Shown here: positions 32,815 to 39,104 of the stretch, piece after piece
Layout of the letters: each line of letters opens with the position of its first letter
Position numbering within the stretch: the stretch's first letter is position 1
From: a virus
Reading direction: 5' to 3' (one strand)
DNA: 45,550 bases
IMG/VR virus record: IMGVR_UViG_3300045116_000567
Span: 1 to 45,550 of that record
Made by a program: the position numbers and the translations under genes
Notes under the pieces: model-generated
What the model saw: only the letters and a program-made list of their open reading frames with translations
Told to the model about the DNA's origin: nothing
Database searches by the model: none

Positions 32815-32990
32815 GCCTCTTCTCGACGATCCTCATAATCCTCCTGATAGCCCTCTTTCTCCTCGTAGCAGGGGCGGCGGCAACCTGGTGCTGGAAGAGG
32901 AGGAGAGATGACCTTATTCATCATAACAGTCGTAACCAATCTCATCTGCTTCGCGATAGGATTCGCCCTTGGTATAGGAGTGAAAAATGA
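32811..32990 (+). CDS. Small single-pass membrane protein
   Basis: MSLFSTILIILLIALFLLVA then a basic WKRRRRDD-like tail; about 59 residues. A very strong SD (GAGGAGGGAGGA) precedes the ATG. It is in the same frame as the start of the preceding zinc gene, which supports the view that the preceding gene really ends by a frame change. The tail beyond about residue 35 uses codons unlike the neighbours and overlaps the next small gene. Confidence 0.55.
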   Translation: MSLFSTILIILLIALFLLVAGAAATWCWKRRRDDLIHHNSRNQSHLLRDRIRPWYRSEK

Positions 32991-32997
32991 AGAATGA
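32908..32997 (+). CDS. 29-residue membrane peptide
   Basis: MTLFIITVVTNLICFAIGFA followed by LGIGVKNEE. It is one hydrophobic helix with a polar acidic end. GAGGAGGAGAG immediately precedes the ATG. Its codons match the local C/A-ending style better than the overlapping frame. Confidence 0.5.
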   Translation: MTLFIITVVTNLICFAIGFALGIGVKNEE

Positions 32998-33304
32998 CAT
33001 CGGGGCGGCATGGCGAGTCCTCTGCCGCGCGAGAACAGAGCAACTCTACTGGCGCGCAAGGTACACGACGGCGTGGCAGTCCATCGTCACCGAGATCCTC
33101 GTCCACCACCTCCTCCCCAAGGACCTCGGAGAGGCCTTCCTGGAGGGGTGGTATGAGGGGCAGGAGATGGTCTTGCGAGGATGGCACCGCAGCGCCCTCC
33201 GGATCGGCGGCTTCTTCGCCCCGGAGAGAGCCCTCCTCGCGATGCCCAGTAAGGTAGAGAGCGCCGTCTCCCACGCGGAGGAGGTGCCCTCCTACGTCAA
33301 CTGA
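32987..33304 (+). CDS. Hypothetical protein
   Basis: 105 residues with TAGGAG before the ATG, overlapping the previous small gene. Helical and Trp/Arg-rich (RARTEQLYWRARYTTAWQSI, then LGEAFLEGWYEGQEMVLRGW). No Cys cluster or membrane helix. Last protein before a 370-nt structured non-coding gap. Confidence 0.6.
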   Translation: MKNDIGAAWRVLCRARTEQLYWRARYTTAWQSIVTEILVHHLLPKDLGEAFLEGWYEGQEMVLRGWHRSALRIGGFFAPERALLAMPSKVESAVSHAEEVPSYVN

Positions 33305-33312
33305 GACCCCAC

Positions 33313-33410
33313 CCCCGCGAGATCTCAGAGACCCCAGATGGGCCCTGGGTGAGAGATCAGGAAGGGCAGCCCATCCGGAGGGGTTGTGGGCTCGAGTCCC
33401 ACCGCGGGGT
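33313..33410 (+). ncRNA. tRNA-like element with an enlarged core
   Basis: CCCCGCG (33313-33319) and CGCGGGG (33403-33409) form a perfect 7-bp acceptor-like stem. A perfect T-arm (GTGGG-CTCGAGT-CCCAC, 33386-33402) sits at exactly the right distance from the 3' strand. Between them a 5-bp arm with a 7-nt loop (CCCAG-ATGGGCC-CTGGG, 33333-33349) has T at the position of U33 and would present GGG (Pro). The remaining 36 nt before the T-arm are far too long for a normal variable loop. It is either an interrupted or degenerate tRNA or a tRNA mimic. Confidence 0.4.
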
Positions 33411-33660
33411 CCGGGGGTGTGGCAGAGTGGAGTCGCCTCCGTATTACCAAAGAGGACTCCAACTGGGGATGCAAACCGGGGTAGTCCCCAGCAGCCACAA
33501 AAAAAGCTAATGGGCAACGCCGGATCGGAATACTCGCATTCCGGCCAGGAAGCCAGCTTCCTGCGAGCCCTTCCCTGGGACCGGCGAACTTCACTCCCGA
33601 AACGGCGTCGGGTAGACTCGGCAGTGGGCCTGACCCTGACCAAGACCCATCGGAGGTATG
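33411..33660 (+). other. Structured non-coding gap
   Basis: No gene is convincing. Hairpins include CTGGGG/CCCCAG (33452-33482 region), GGAAT/ATTCC (33527-33542 region), AGGAAGC/GCTTCCT (about 33547-33562) and CCCGA-AACGGCG-TCGGG (about 33597-33613). A GTGGCAGAGTGGAGTCGC segment resembles a tRNA-Leu D-arm, but no matching acceptor follows. GGAGG and CCTCC flank the region just before the next start and could mask its SD. Confidence 0.4.
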
Positions 33661-33673
33661 CTATCCTCCACCA

Positions 33674-33844
33674 ATGAGCAGAGAATCTGAGCCCCTCATG
33701 TTGTGCTATGACTGCGAGGGCTTCTACCCCCGCCAGGAGACCCTCCCTACCCCCCGGGGGACCCTCTGTGTCTGGTGCTCCACCCACCATAGACTCTCCA
33801 AAAAAAGGATTCCTCCAAGGAAGAGGGAAAGAGGAGAAACATGA
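33674..33844 (+). CDS. 56-residue zinc-finger protein
   Basis: MSRESEPLMLCYDCEGFYPR then GTLCVWCSTHHR: two CxxC pairs about 22 residues apart. A very basic tail follows (KKRIPPRKRERG), consistent with nucleic-acid binding. Its TGA overlaps the ATG of the next gene. The nearest SD (GGAGG) is 18 nt upstream and can pair with CCTCC, so initiation may be regulated. Confidence 0.6.
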   Translation: MSRESEPLMLCYDCEGFYPRQETLPTPRGTLCVWCSTHHRLSKKRIPPRKRERGET

Positions 33845-34092
33845 TAGACTACACTCAGTTCCCATTCGAGGTGAGACTCTCTATCCCCTCCTTCCCCGAG
33901 CAGGAGGAGGAGGTCATTGGCCTCTTCCACGAGGCCTCCCGAGCACTGGAGTATGGGGAGATCTTGGACGTCATCGACGGCGAGGACTACCTCATCTTGG
34001 TCCGGAATGGAGAGACAGGGGAGAGGCTCTTCTCAAACAGGAAGAGTCCCCCCGCCGCGGAGGAACCAAATGACGACAGGATCCCCTTCTAA
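33841..34092 (+). CDS. Small acidic protein ending in an SSB-type tail (DDRIPF)
   Basis: 83 residues, ATG behind GAGGAG and overlapping the preceding stop. The body is a small alpha/beta domain (YTQFPFEVRLSIPSFPEQEE, then GEILDVIDGEDYLILVRNGE). A Pro/Ala linker leads to NDDRIPF at the very C-terminus, one residue away from the SSB tail DDDIPF. The phage SSB gene lies 730 nt downstream and lacks such a tail. I infer an SSB-partner-binding adaptor; no family recognised. Confidence 0.65.
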   Translation: MIDYTQFPFEVRLSIPSFPEQEEEVIGLFHEASRALEYGEILDVIDGEDYLILVRNGETGERLFSNRKSPPAAEEPNDDRIPF

Positions 34093-34342
34093 ACCCCCAA
34101 AGATCGAGGTCATCCGGCGACTGGAAGGGGAAGAGGAGGAGCTAGTGGCAACCTTCGAGCCCTACTACTGCTTCTTCGCCAACTTCGTGGCGAGGGAACG
34201 AGCAGACGACAATTATCACCTCCTCCTCCGTGAAGAGGGTAGGACCACATACGACTCCCACAACGACCCCTGCATCTCCTGTCCCCACATGCCGGAGCAG
34301 GAGTACTGCCGCCTCCCCCGCTGCGATAGAGGAAAGGTCTAA
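34070..34342 (+). CDS. Small Cys/His protein
   Basis: 90 residues from ATG behind GGAGGAACC, overlapping the preceding gene by 23 nt in another frame. The N-terminal half is beta-rich (PKIEVIRRL, EEELVATFEPYYCFFANFVA). The C-terminus has CISCPHMPEQEYCRLPRCDR, a four-Cys metal-binding cluster. Function unknown. Confidence 0.65.
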   Translation: MTTGSPSKPPKIEVIRRLEGEEEELVATFEPYYCFFANFVARERADDNYHLLLREEGRTTYDSHNDPCISCPHMPEQEYCRLPRCDRGKV

Positions 34343-34344
34343 GG

Positions 34345-34437
34345 ATGGGGGGACTCAACCGCTTGACATACATCCTCCTACACATCGTGGGGATCATCCT
34401 CCTAACCCGTCTCATCCTCATCTTCCGGGCGGGATAA
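34345..34437 (+). CDS. 30-residue membrane peptide
   Basis: MGGLNRLTYILLHIVGIILL then TRLILIFRAG: one hydrophobic helix with basic ends. GGAAAGGTCTAAGG precedes the ATG, which lies 2 nt after the previous stop. Codon use fits. Confidence 0.5.
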   Translation: MGGLNRLTYILLHIVGIILLTRLILIFRAG

Positions 34438-34442
34438 CCAAG

Positions 34443-34754
34443 ATGGGCCACTGGACAGACTACCCAATCACAAAGCTCGGCGACATCCCCGGACGAATCG
34501 CCCCCATCCGCCCCTGCCGGATACTAGGGTGGGACGGGGACAAGTACGCCACGATGATCCTCTGGGGCTCCAGGAAGGCGAAGAAGGCAAAGAACCGCAC
34601 AAAGGGTCAGACCCCAGGCCGGTCGAAGGGGGAGACCTGCCATGCCACCAAGGCCCAGCGCCACATGTGTGGGAGGAACCGGTCCTACAAGCACCGGGAC
34701 TACATCGCCGTCATGGAACAGCTGGACAAGAAGACCTCAACGGGGAAGAAGTAG
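34443..34754 (+). CDS. Basic hypothetical protein
   Basis: 103 residues, MGHWTDYPITKLGDIPGRIA onward. An N-terminal beta-like part with RPCRILGWDGDKYATMILWG suggests a small SH3-like or chromo-like barrel. It is followed by a Lys/Arg-rich tail (RKAKKAKNRTKGQTPGRSKG) with isolated Cys/His. It probably binds nucleic acid. SD is weak, so it may be coupled to the membrane peptide before it. Confidence 0.55.
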   Translation: MGHWTDYPITKLGDIPGRIAPIRPCRILGWDGDKYATMILWGSRKAKKAKNRTKGQTPGRSKGETCHATKAQRHMCGRNRSYKHRDYIAVMEQLDKKTSTGKK

Positions 34755-34821
34755 AAGAGGAAGGTTCCTCGGAAGAAGAGTAGAGAGAGGGGAGTAGGAA
34801 GCCCCCCAGGAGAAGAGAAAG

Positions 34822-35199
34822 ATGAGAGATATCAACCGAGTAGAGGTCAGAGGAAGACTGTCCAGGGACGCGCAAGCGATCGGGCCCGAGGAGAGACCGG
34901 GGACGAAGATGGTCATCCTGACCAACCGGCGCTACGACGACCGGAAGGGGAACCCCGTCCAGGAGGTCACGGCCCACAACGTCCTGGTGTGGGGAAAGAG
35001 CGCCCTCCGCTTCAGGGACCTCCCCAAGGGCCAGGCCGTCAGGGTGGTGGGAAAACTCCACCTCCACACCTGGGTGGACCAGGCAGAGAGGGAACAGAGG
35101 GAGTGGCAAGTGATCGCCCAGGACGTCGAAGTCCTCGGGCCGCAGCCCCGCCAACAGCTGGGGGAGGAGTACGAGGAGACCCCCGAGGAGGGGAGGTGA
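34822..35199 (+). CDS. ssb: Single-stranded DNA-binding protein, tail-less
   Basis: 125 residues with AGGAGAAGAGAAAG before the ATG. The OB-fold pattern of SSB is clear: DINRVEVRGRLSRDAQ at the N-terminus, then KMVILTNRRYDDRKG, EVTAHNVLVWGKSALRFRDL and KGQAVRVVGKLHLHTWVDQA. It coats single-stranded DNA during replication and recombination. Bacterial SSBs end in an acidic DDDIPF-like peptide that recruits partners; this one ends EETPEEGR and lacks it. Two other small proteins of the window (29537 and 33841) carry that peptide instead. Its TGA overlaps the GTG of a membrane peptide. Confidence 0.82.
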   Translation: MRDINRVEVRGRLSRDAQAIGPEERPGTKMVILTNRRYDDRKGNPVQEVTAHNVLVWGKSALRFRDLPKGQAVRVVGKLHLHTWVDQAEREQREWQVIAQDVEVLGPQPRQQLGEEYEETPEEGR

Positions 35200-35264
35200 T
35201 CGGCTTCGCCCTCCTAGCAACCGCAGTGATCTTCCTGGCGGTAGGGATCTACCTCCAGCACTAG
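35196..35264 (+). CDS. 22-residue membrane peptide, GTG start
   Basis: VIGFALLATAVIFLAVGIYL then QH, entirely a membrane helix. GAGGAGGGGAG precedes the GTG, which overlaps the SSB stop. Short, but the SD, codon use and overlap architecture match many neighbours. Confidence 0.5.
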   Translation: MIGFALLATAVIFLAVGIYLQH

Positions 35265-35277
35265 GGTGGCAACACCC
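35264..35277 (+). promoter_or_regulatory. GNRA hairpin upstream of an SD
   Basis: GGGTG-GCAA-CACCC, a perfect 5-bp stem with a GCAA tetraloop, directly before AAGGAGAGG of the gene at 35292. Third example of the hairpin-then-SD layout. Confidence 0.45.
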
Positions 35278-35291
35278 AAGGAGAGGGTAAG

Positions 35292-35573
35292 ATGAAAGAC
35301 CCGACAGCCATCTTTCACACCATCCCCAACGATACCCTCAAGGGGATCATCACCCGCCTCTACTCCGCCGGGGAGAGGGATCTCGCCGCCAAGGCGGAGA
35401 AGATCCTCAAGGCCCGCCCCAAGAGGAAGGAGCGGGTGTACAAGACCCCTCCGGAGGGGGCAGAGAACCGCGGGGACTACTGGTCCCAGACAGCCCAGCA
35501 GCCACACTGGGTGGACGGGAAGGATGCCTGGGCCAACGGGAACGACCCCCGCTGCAAGGGGAGGAGTCGGTGA
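35292..35573 (+). CDS. Small basic hypothetical protein
   Basis: 93 residues with AAGGAGAGG before the ATG. The N-terminal half is helical (IPNDTLKGIITRLYSAGERD, then LAAKAEKILKARPKRKE). The C-terminal half is extended, with Trp, Gln and Asn (DYWSQTAQQPHWVDGKDAWA). No Cys pair or known motif. Overlaps the next gene by its stop codon. Confidence 0.6.
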   Translation: MKDPTAIFHTIPNDTLKGIITRLYSAGERDLAAKAEKILKARPKRKERVYKTPPEGAENRGDYWSQTAQQPHWVDGKDAWANGNDPRCKGRSR

Positions 35574-35788
35574 TGGGAGCCAAGACACCCTACCACTTCT
35601 ACTGCACCCGCTGCGGCTTCAATCGGGAGGTCCCCTCAAAGGAAGAACGAGGGAAGGTGAAGAGGGACCATCAGGCAAACCCCTGCCCCCTCTTCCCCCT
35701 CCCCAACGGATCCCTCTGCCGGGAGGATCTCCTCCCCTACCTCATCCCCCTGACAAAGAAGAAGGACGATGGAAGAGGAGAAGCCTAA
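35573..35788 (+). CDS. Small zinc-finger-like protein
   Basis: 71 residues; ATG one codon after a GTG, behind GAGGAG. TPYHFYCTRCGFNREVPSKE gives a CxxC, and NPCPLFPLPNGSLCRED supplies two more Cys. The product is a probable single zinc site with a basic region between. Function unknown. Confidence 0.6.
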   Translation: MGAKTPYHFYCTRCGFNREVPSKEERGKVKRDHQANPCPLFPLPNGSLCREDLLPYLIPLTKKKDDGRGEA

Positions 35789-35906
35789 CCCCTGGAAACT
35801 GACCCCCTGGCAAAGATTCCAGGAGGGGGTGATGAACTTCTTCCTCTACATCGCCTTCCTGGGACTGCTCCTCTGCTCCTTCCTGGGCTTCTGGCCCTGC
35901 AACTAG
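35769..35906 (+). CDS. 45-residue membrane protein
   Basis: MEEEKPNPWKLTPWQRFQEG then a membrane helix FFLYIAFLGLLLCSFLGFWP. AAGGA lies just before the ATG, and the gene overlaps the previous one by 20 nt. Last gene before array C. Confidence 0.6.
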   Translation: MEEEKPNPWKLTPWQRFQEGVMNFFLYIAFLGLLLCSFLGFWPCN

Positions 35907-35950
35907 GAAGGGAGAAGGATCCAGCAACCTGCCAGGCTAGAGCGCCTGGT

Positions 35951-36025
35951 AACGGTCCTACCGGACCTAGCCGGCTCTACCGGGCTCTACCGGGCCCTAC
36001 CGAGCCTAACCGGTCCTACCGGACC
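35951..36025. repeat. CCTACCGGGC tandem array C
   Basis: Seven 10-bp units in strict register: AACGGTCCTA, CCGGACCTAG, CCGGCTCTAC, CGGGCTCTAC, CGGGCCCTAC, CGAGCCTAAC, CGGTCCTACC. This is the longest copy of the family. It lies in the 136-nt gap between two membrane-protein genes, 18 nt before the next start. Confidence 0.8.
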
Positions 36026-36042
36026 CAAGAGGAAAGGACACA

Positions 36043-36351
36043 ATGATGTCACAGCAGTGTTGTCACCAAAACGGCTCCAACAGCTCTCCCTCCGCGCCCC
36101 CGGCCCCTGTGGGTCCTCCGCCCGCGGTGCAGGGAGGAGCTCACCAGAACGGCCAGCCCTTCCTCCCCCAGAACCCCCAGGACCTGAAGGTGAAGCTCCA
36201 GGCCCTCAAGGAAGCCAAGAGGGATGACCTCATGAAGTCCCTCCTGGTCATCCTGGTCATCGTCGCAATCGTCCTCGGCCTCCTCTGGGCCGGGCATGCC
36301 TTCCTCGCCCTCATCGTCTTCTGCTTGGGCCTGGCAGGGTCCTCGGTCTGA
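36043..36351 (+). CDS. Pro/Gln-rich membrane protein
   Basis: 102 residues (first of two ATGs) behind GAGGAAAGG. A flexible N-terminal region (SNSSPSAPPAPVGPPPAVQG) and a short charged helix (LKVKLQALKEAKRDDLMKS) precede one or two membrane helices (LLVILVIVAIVLGLLWAGHA, then FLALIVFCLGLAGSSV). Resembles small holin-like or membrane anchor proteins in layout, without a specific match. Confidence 0.6.
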   Translation: MMSQQCCHQNGSNSSPSAPPAPVGPPPAVQGGAHQNGQPFLPQNPQDLKVKLQALKEAKRDDLMKSLLVILVIVAIVLGLLWAGHAFLALIVFCLGLAGSSV

Positions 36352-36361
36352 GGGGGGTAGG

Positions 36362-36586
36362 ATGACCCCCGAAAGAGACTTCCGCCTGGTCCGGGGACAA
36401 CTCCAGGAGCTCCTCTCCGTCGCCATGGAGGCAACTCAACTGGGGGAGGACGCCACCCGCGGCTTCGGAAGGATGGCAGCGGAGAGGTGCCATGCCATCC
36501 TCCAGGAGCACCGGGATACCCTCCACTCCGAGGGGGAGAAGAGACTCCTGGAGGAGGTCGTCTGGGCCATCAGGAAGAGTATCTAA
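36362..36586 (+). CDS. Small helical hypothetical protein
   Basis: 74 residues, ATG behind GAGGGGGG. It is all-helical and charged: RLVRGQLQELLSVAMEATQL then AAERCHAILQEHRDTLHSEG. It could be a small regulator or dimer-forming adaptor. No family recognised. Followed by a tRNA gene. Confidence 0.6.
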   Translation: MTPERDFRLVRGQLQELLSVAMEATQLGEDATRGFGRMAAERCHAILQEHRDTLHSEGEKRLLEEVVWAIRKSI

Positions 36587-36659
36587 CAACACTACCCGAC
36601 AACAATGCCCTGGTAGGGAAATGGGATATACCCCTCCGCCTGCCACCGGAGGCCGTTCC

Positions 36660-36733
36660 GCCCCAGGCTCCAAACCCGGGAAATCCTAGGCAAGAGGGGC
36701 GGCTTGTAGGTTCGAATCCTACCCGGGGCACCA
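36660..36733 (+). tRNA. tRNA with encoded CCA, probable Cys (GCA)
   Basis: Acceptor GCCCCAG pairs with CCGGGGC (one A-C mismatch), discriminator A, then an encoded CCA. The T-arm GTAGG-TTCGAAT-CCTAC (36706-36722) is perfect. The D-arm is a short TCC-AAACCCG-GGA. The anticodon arm ATCCT-AGGCAAG-AGGGG would read GCA (Cys) with G at position 33 instead of the near-universal U. Length without CCA is 71 nt. Spacing is right for a tRNA, but the weak anticodon arm makes the isotype uncertain. Confidence 0.6.
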
Positions 36734-36749
36734 CCCAGAGAGAGATCCC

Positions 36750-37022
36750 ATGTACAAGGTGATCCACCACACCCTCCCCCCAGAGGGCTCCATCCGACTC
36801 ATCCCAGCCCCAGAGGATCTCCGGGCGGTGGTCTCCATCCTTCGACCCGCGGCAGGGATCTTCCTCCTCAAGGGGAGCAATCCACTAAGTAAGATAAGAG
36901 ACTCCCTCCACAAAGTTGTCTGGGGACTAGAGACCGAGGAGATGGCGGTCTACCTCATAGACCCAGAGCCCGAGAGGCCATTCCCCCACCCCTGCACCTA
37001 CCTCTTCCTGGAGGAGGACTGA
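36750..37022 (+). CDS. Small hypothetical protein
   Basis: 90 residues; GAGAGAGATCCC precedes the ATG. Beta-rich with short helices (GSIRLIPAPEDLRAVVSILR, then MAVYLIDPEPERPFPHPCTY). No motif. It ends 1 nt before the next gene's ATG codon. Confidence 0.6.
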   Translation: MYKVIHHTLPPEGSIRLIPAPEDLRAVVSILRPAAGIFLLKGSNPLSKIRDSLHKVVWGLETEEMAVYLIDPEPERPFPHPCTYLFLEED

Positions 37023-37023
37023 C

Positions 37024-37707
37024 ATGGCGATGATGTACGCCTTCGACGGCCTCCTAAAGAACTGCTTCACCAACTACCAGGATGTAGAACAGTCGGGAAT
37101 TCCCGAGGAACTCCTCCGACGACTCAGGGAAGAGAACCACATCCCGCCAGCGGGAAAGACCGGGATAGTCCTACACTGGGTAAGACACATCAGGGAGAGG
37201 CGAACCCTAGGAGTCTTCTCCGATGGCCACCTTTGTGTCGTGGCAATGGCAGGGCTCACCCCCCATCTCAAGAGGGGTGATGAGGTCCTCCTTCGCCCCT
37301 ACAGAGAGGACGTCCCCGCAACCCTCGCCGACGAGCAGGAACACCGCATTGCAGAGATTGGTAGGGGACCCCACTACGTCGCCGACCGCTTCCTGGACAT
37401 AATCTCTCTAAAGGGCCTCCCCGGAAACTTCGGCCTCCGGCAGCTCTACCAAGAGGCCACCCCCTACACCCCAATACCCCAGGAGGAAAGCCCCCAGCCC
37501 CAGAGTGGGATTCTCTCCCAGATCCCTTACAGGGAGGAAGAGATCCGCCGCCCAACGGACGGCTTCAGGCCGGGGATGAGAGTCTCTCACCGAGAGTTCC
37601 CTCTCAGCGGGACGGTAGTGAGCTGCCGCTGGCACCATGTCGAGGTGAAGACATCAAGCGGGACAACCCTCTTCGAGCCCAAGTTCCTGGTGCGGGAGGA
37701 AGAATGA
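37024..37707 (+). CDS. Unknown protein, paralogue of the gene at 42821
   Basis: 227 residues. It aligns with the product at 42821 over its whole length: MAMMYAFDG against TIIYTFSG at the start, then HLCVVAMAGLTPHLKRGDEV, and a highly similar C-terminal module RPTDGFRPGMRVSHREFPLS with WHHVEVKT and LFEPKFL. The C-terminal module looks like a small beta-barrel of KOW or SH3 type (GMRV...GTVxxCxWHxVEV). No catalytic residues are evident. A gene duplication kept in one phage suggests two variants with different partners. ATG with weak upstream purines; coupled to the preceding gene. Confidence 0.7.
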   Translation: MAMMYAFDGLLKNCFTNYQDVEQSGIPEELLRRLREENHIPPAGKTGIVLHWVRHIRERRTLGVFSDGHLCVVAMAGLTPHLKRGDEVLLRPYREDVPATLADEQEHRIAEIGRGPHYVADRFLDIISLKGLPGNFGLRQLYQEATPYTPIPQEESPQPQSGILSQIPYREEEIRRPTDGFRPGMRVSHREFPLSGTVVSCRWHHVEVKTSSGTTLFEPKFLVREEE

Positions 37708-37910
37708 CCACCCAGAAGATCCGTTGCGAATGCTGCGGAAAGCAGGCCGTCTCGCAGGGCGCGTACCGAGAAGATCGATACACAACCCCCCTGGCAGGGG
37801 CAAGAGGTGGCTCACGTCCGGGGACAGTCATCTGCCGCTTCTGCGCTGAAGACCTAGATGAGGACGGGTTCTTCCCCGAAGAGCGAGTATTCCTTCCGGA
37901 GGAGAGATGA
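37704..37910 (+). CDS. Small zinc-finger protein
   Basis: 68 residues, ATGA overlap with the previous gene. CECCGKQAVSQGAYREDRY and then VICRFCAEDLDEDGF give two CxxC pairs 32 residues apart, a standard zinc-ribbon spacing. Acidic C-terminus. Likely a protein-protein or nucleic-acid adaptor. Confidence 0.65.
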   Translation: MTTQKIRCECCGKQAVSQGAYREDRYTTPLAGARGGSRPGTVICRFCAEDLDEDGFFPEERVFLPEER

Positions 37911-38188
37911 CCACCCCCAAAACTCCCGCCTTGTGGTATGTGAATACCATCTTCCGCTTCCTCAAGCTAGGGCTCCTCGCGATGATCCTCTTCTATGCCC
38001 TCCTCGTCTACAAGTTCTGCTACTACCCCCCTCCCGATTGGTGCGGGATGGATCCCCAGGCGCGGGGATGTTCCTCCACCCAAGAACTGATGGAGATAGG
38101 AGACGTCCACGGAGCCCTCTGCTACTGCCACTCCCCCCGAGGGAGGGAGTGGGACTCCCAATACTGGACAAGACCCCTGCAGGATTGA
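37907..38188 (+). CDS. Membrane-anchored Cys protein
   Basis: 93 residues, ATGA overlap with the previous gene and GGAGGAGAG upstream. A membrane helix (FLKLGLLAMILFYALLVYKF, about 18-37) is followed by a domain with WCGMDPQARGCSSTQEL and ALCYCHS (four Cys). If the positive-inside rule holds, this Cys domain is outside the cytoplasm and could form disulfides. Confidence 0.6.
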   Translation: MTTPKTPALWYVNTIFRFLKLGLLAMILFYALLVYKFCYYPPPDWCGMDPQARGCSSTQELMEIGDVHGALCYCHSPRGREWDSQYWTRPLQD

Positions 38189-38199
38189 GGAGAAGAAAG

Positions 38200-38448
38200 A
38201 TGATCGTCGACATCCCGACAATCGGGCAAGAAAAAGGCGTCGCGGCAAAGGACATGGAGGACGGGGTCCTCTACGTCCGCGAGGCAGAACTCACCAGCGG
38301 AAGAGAGCCCGCCTTCGTCGTCATTAAGGATGGCCCTCGATGCTTCCTGATAGGGAAGAGCGGCATCAACATCCGCCCCCTGAGTGAGATAAACTGCCTC
38401 TACCTTCCCTACCCAGGGAAGGTTACCCTCCAGAACAGAGAGGGATGA
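38200..38448 (+). CDS. Small hypothetical protein
   Basis: 82 residues behind GAGGAGAAGAAAG. Beta-rich: MIVDIPTIGQEKGVAAKDME, then EPAFVVIKDGPRCFLIGKSG and INCLYLPYPGKVTLQ. No family recognised; the strand pattern suggests a small barrel. Overlaps the next gene at its stop. Confidence 0.6.
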   Translation: MIVDIPTIGQEKGVAAKDMEDGVLYVREAELTSGREPAFVVIKDGPRCFLIGKSGINIRPLSEINCLYLPYPGKVTLQNREG

Positions 38449-38582
38449 TGCAGCTGGTAATCGAACACCGAAGAACGGGGATCCCCGCCCACGAGCGGAC
38501 GGGGATGGGACTCCCCAACGCCTTCCTCGAGTGCCCCTCCCCCCTCACCCTCTCCATCACATGGACAAGGGGAGGTAGATAG
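38448..38582 (+). CDS. 44-residue hypothetical protein
   Basis: MQLVIEHRRTGIPAHERTGM then PNAFLECPSPLTLSITWTRG. Two adjacent ATGs (38445 and 38448) overlap the previous stop, with GAGAGGG upstream. Short and without a motif, but packed in the same manner as its neighbours. Last gene before a 560-nt gap. Confidence 0.45.
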   Translation: MQLVIEHRRTGIPAHERTGMGLPNAFLECPSPLTLSITWTRGGR

Positions 38583-39104
38583 AGGAAGAGGGATTGAAGG
38601 CACCCCCCAAAGTGGACCCCTAAAAAATAAGGGCGGGTTGGCTACAGGGATTCTGGAGGAAGGCGAGCCTCCAGGCGAGCCCCTCCCCCTCTGACAGGGA
38701 TCCCCGACCCCTGAAGGGGAAGTCCCTTTTGATAGAGGAAGGTTGGCTACAGGAGATTCAGAGGACCCTATGAAGATACCTCACCCTGAAGGGGGAACAC
38801 CCCCAACATATAGTATGTAGGGGGAAGTAAGTATACCCCTTCGCCGCCCCGAGAGACCCCCAACCACAAAACCTCCACCTACGGGATATCAACCACTTGC
38901 ATTGAACACTTTCTCGAGAAATGTCCAATTGCCCCCTAGGGGGATACAACGAAGTAGGGTCCCCGAACCAGGGCAGACAACCAATACAGAAATCCTACAT
39001 CTTGTATGTAGGGGGAGGTAAGACCTTCCGCGCGGGAGGGATTCCCCCCAAAAAGGCCCTATGTGTACGCGGTATAGTCTCACCCTCGGGAATTTTGAGA
39101 CTCA
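38583..39104 (+). other. Regulatory-looking intergenic region with paired repeats
   Basis: No convincing gene. It contains the 13-bp direct repeat GGTTGGCTACAGG (38636-38648 and 38741-38753, each followed by GATTC) and a second pair TATGTAGGGGG(A)-GTAAG (38813-38831 and 39005-39022). CCCCTGAAGGGG-type hairpins (about 38709) and TTCTCGAGAA (about 38911) are also present. It ends at the promoter of the ribbon-helix-helix gene. Confidence 0.55.
38636..38753 (+). repeat. 13-bp direct repeat pair GGTTGGCTACAGG
   Basis: Copies at 38636-38648 and 38741-38753, 105 bp apart, each followed within 1-2 bases by GATTC. Possible operator sites for the nearby ribbon-helix-helix protein. Confidence 0.6.

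Noticed and set aside
33411-33500. A tRNA-Leu gene based on GTGGCAGAGTGGAGTCGC
   Set aside because: The D-arm resemblance is good, but no 5-bp anticodon stem with a 7-nt loop, no TTCRA loop and no acceptor partner follow.
20241-36025. CRISPR array for the CCTACCGG repeats
   Set aside because: Units are 10 bp in continuous tandem with no 25-40-bp unique spacers and no cas genes.
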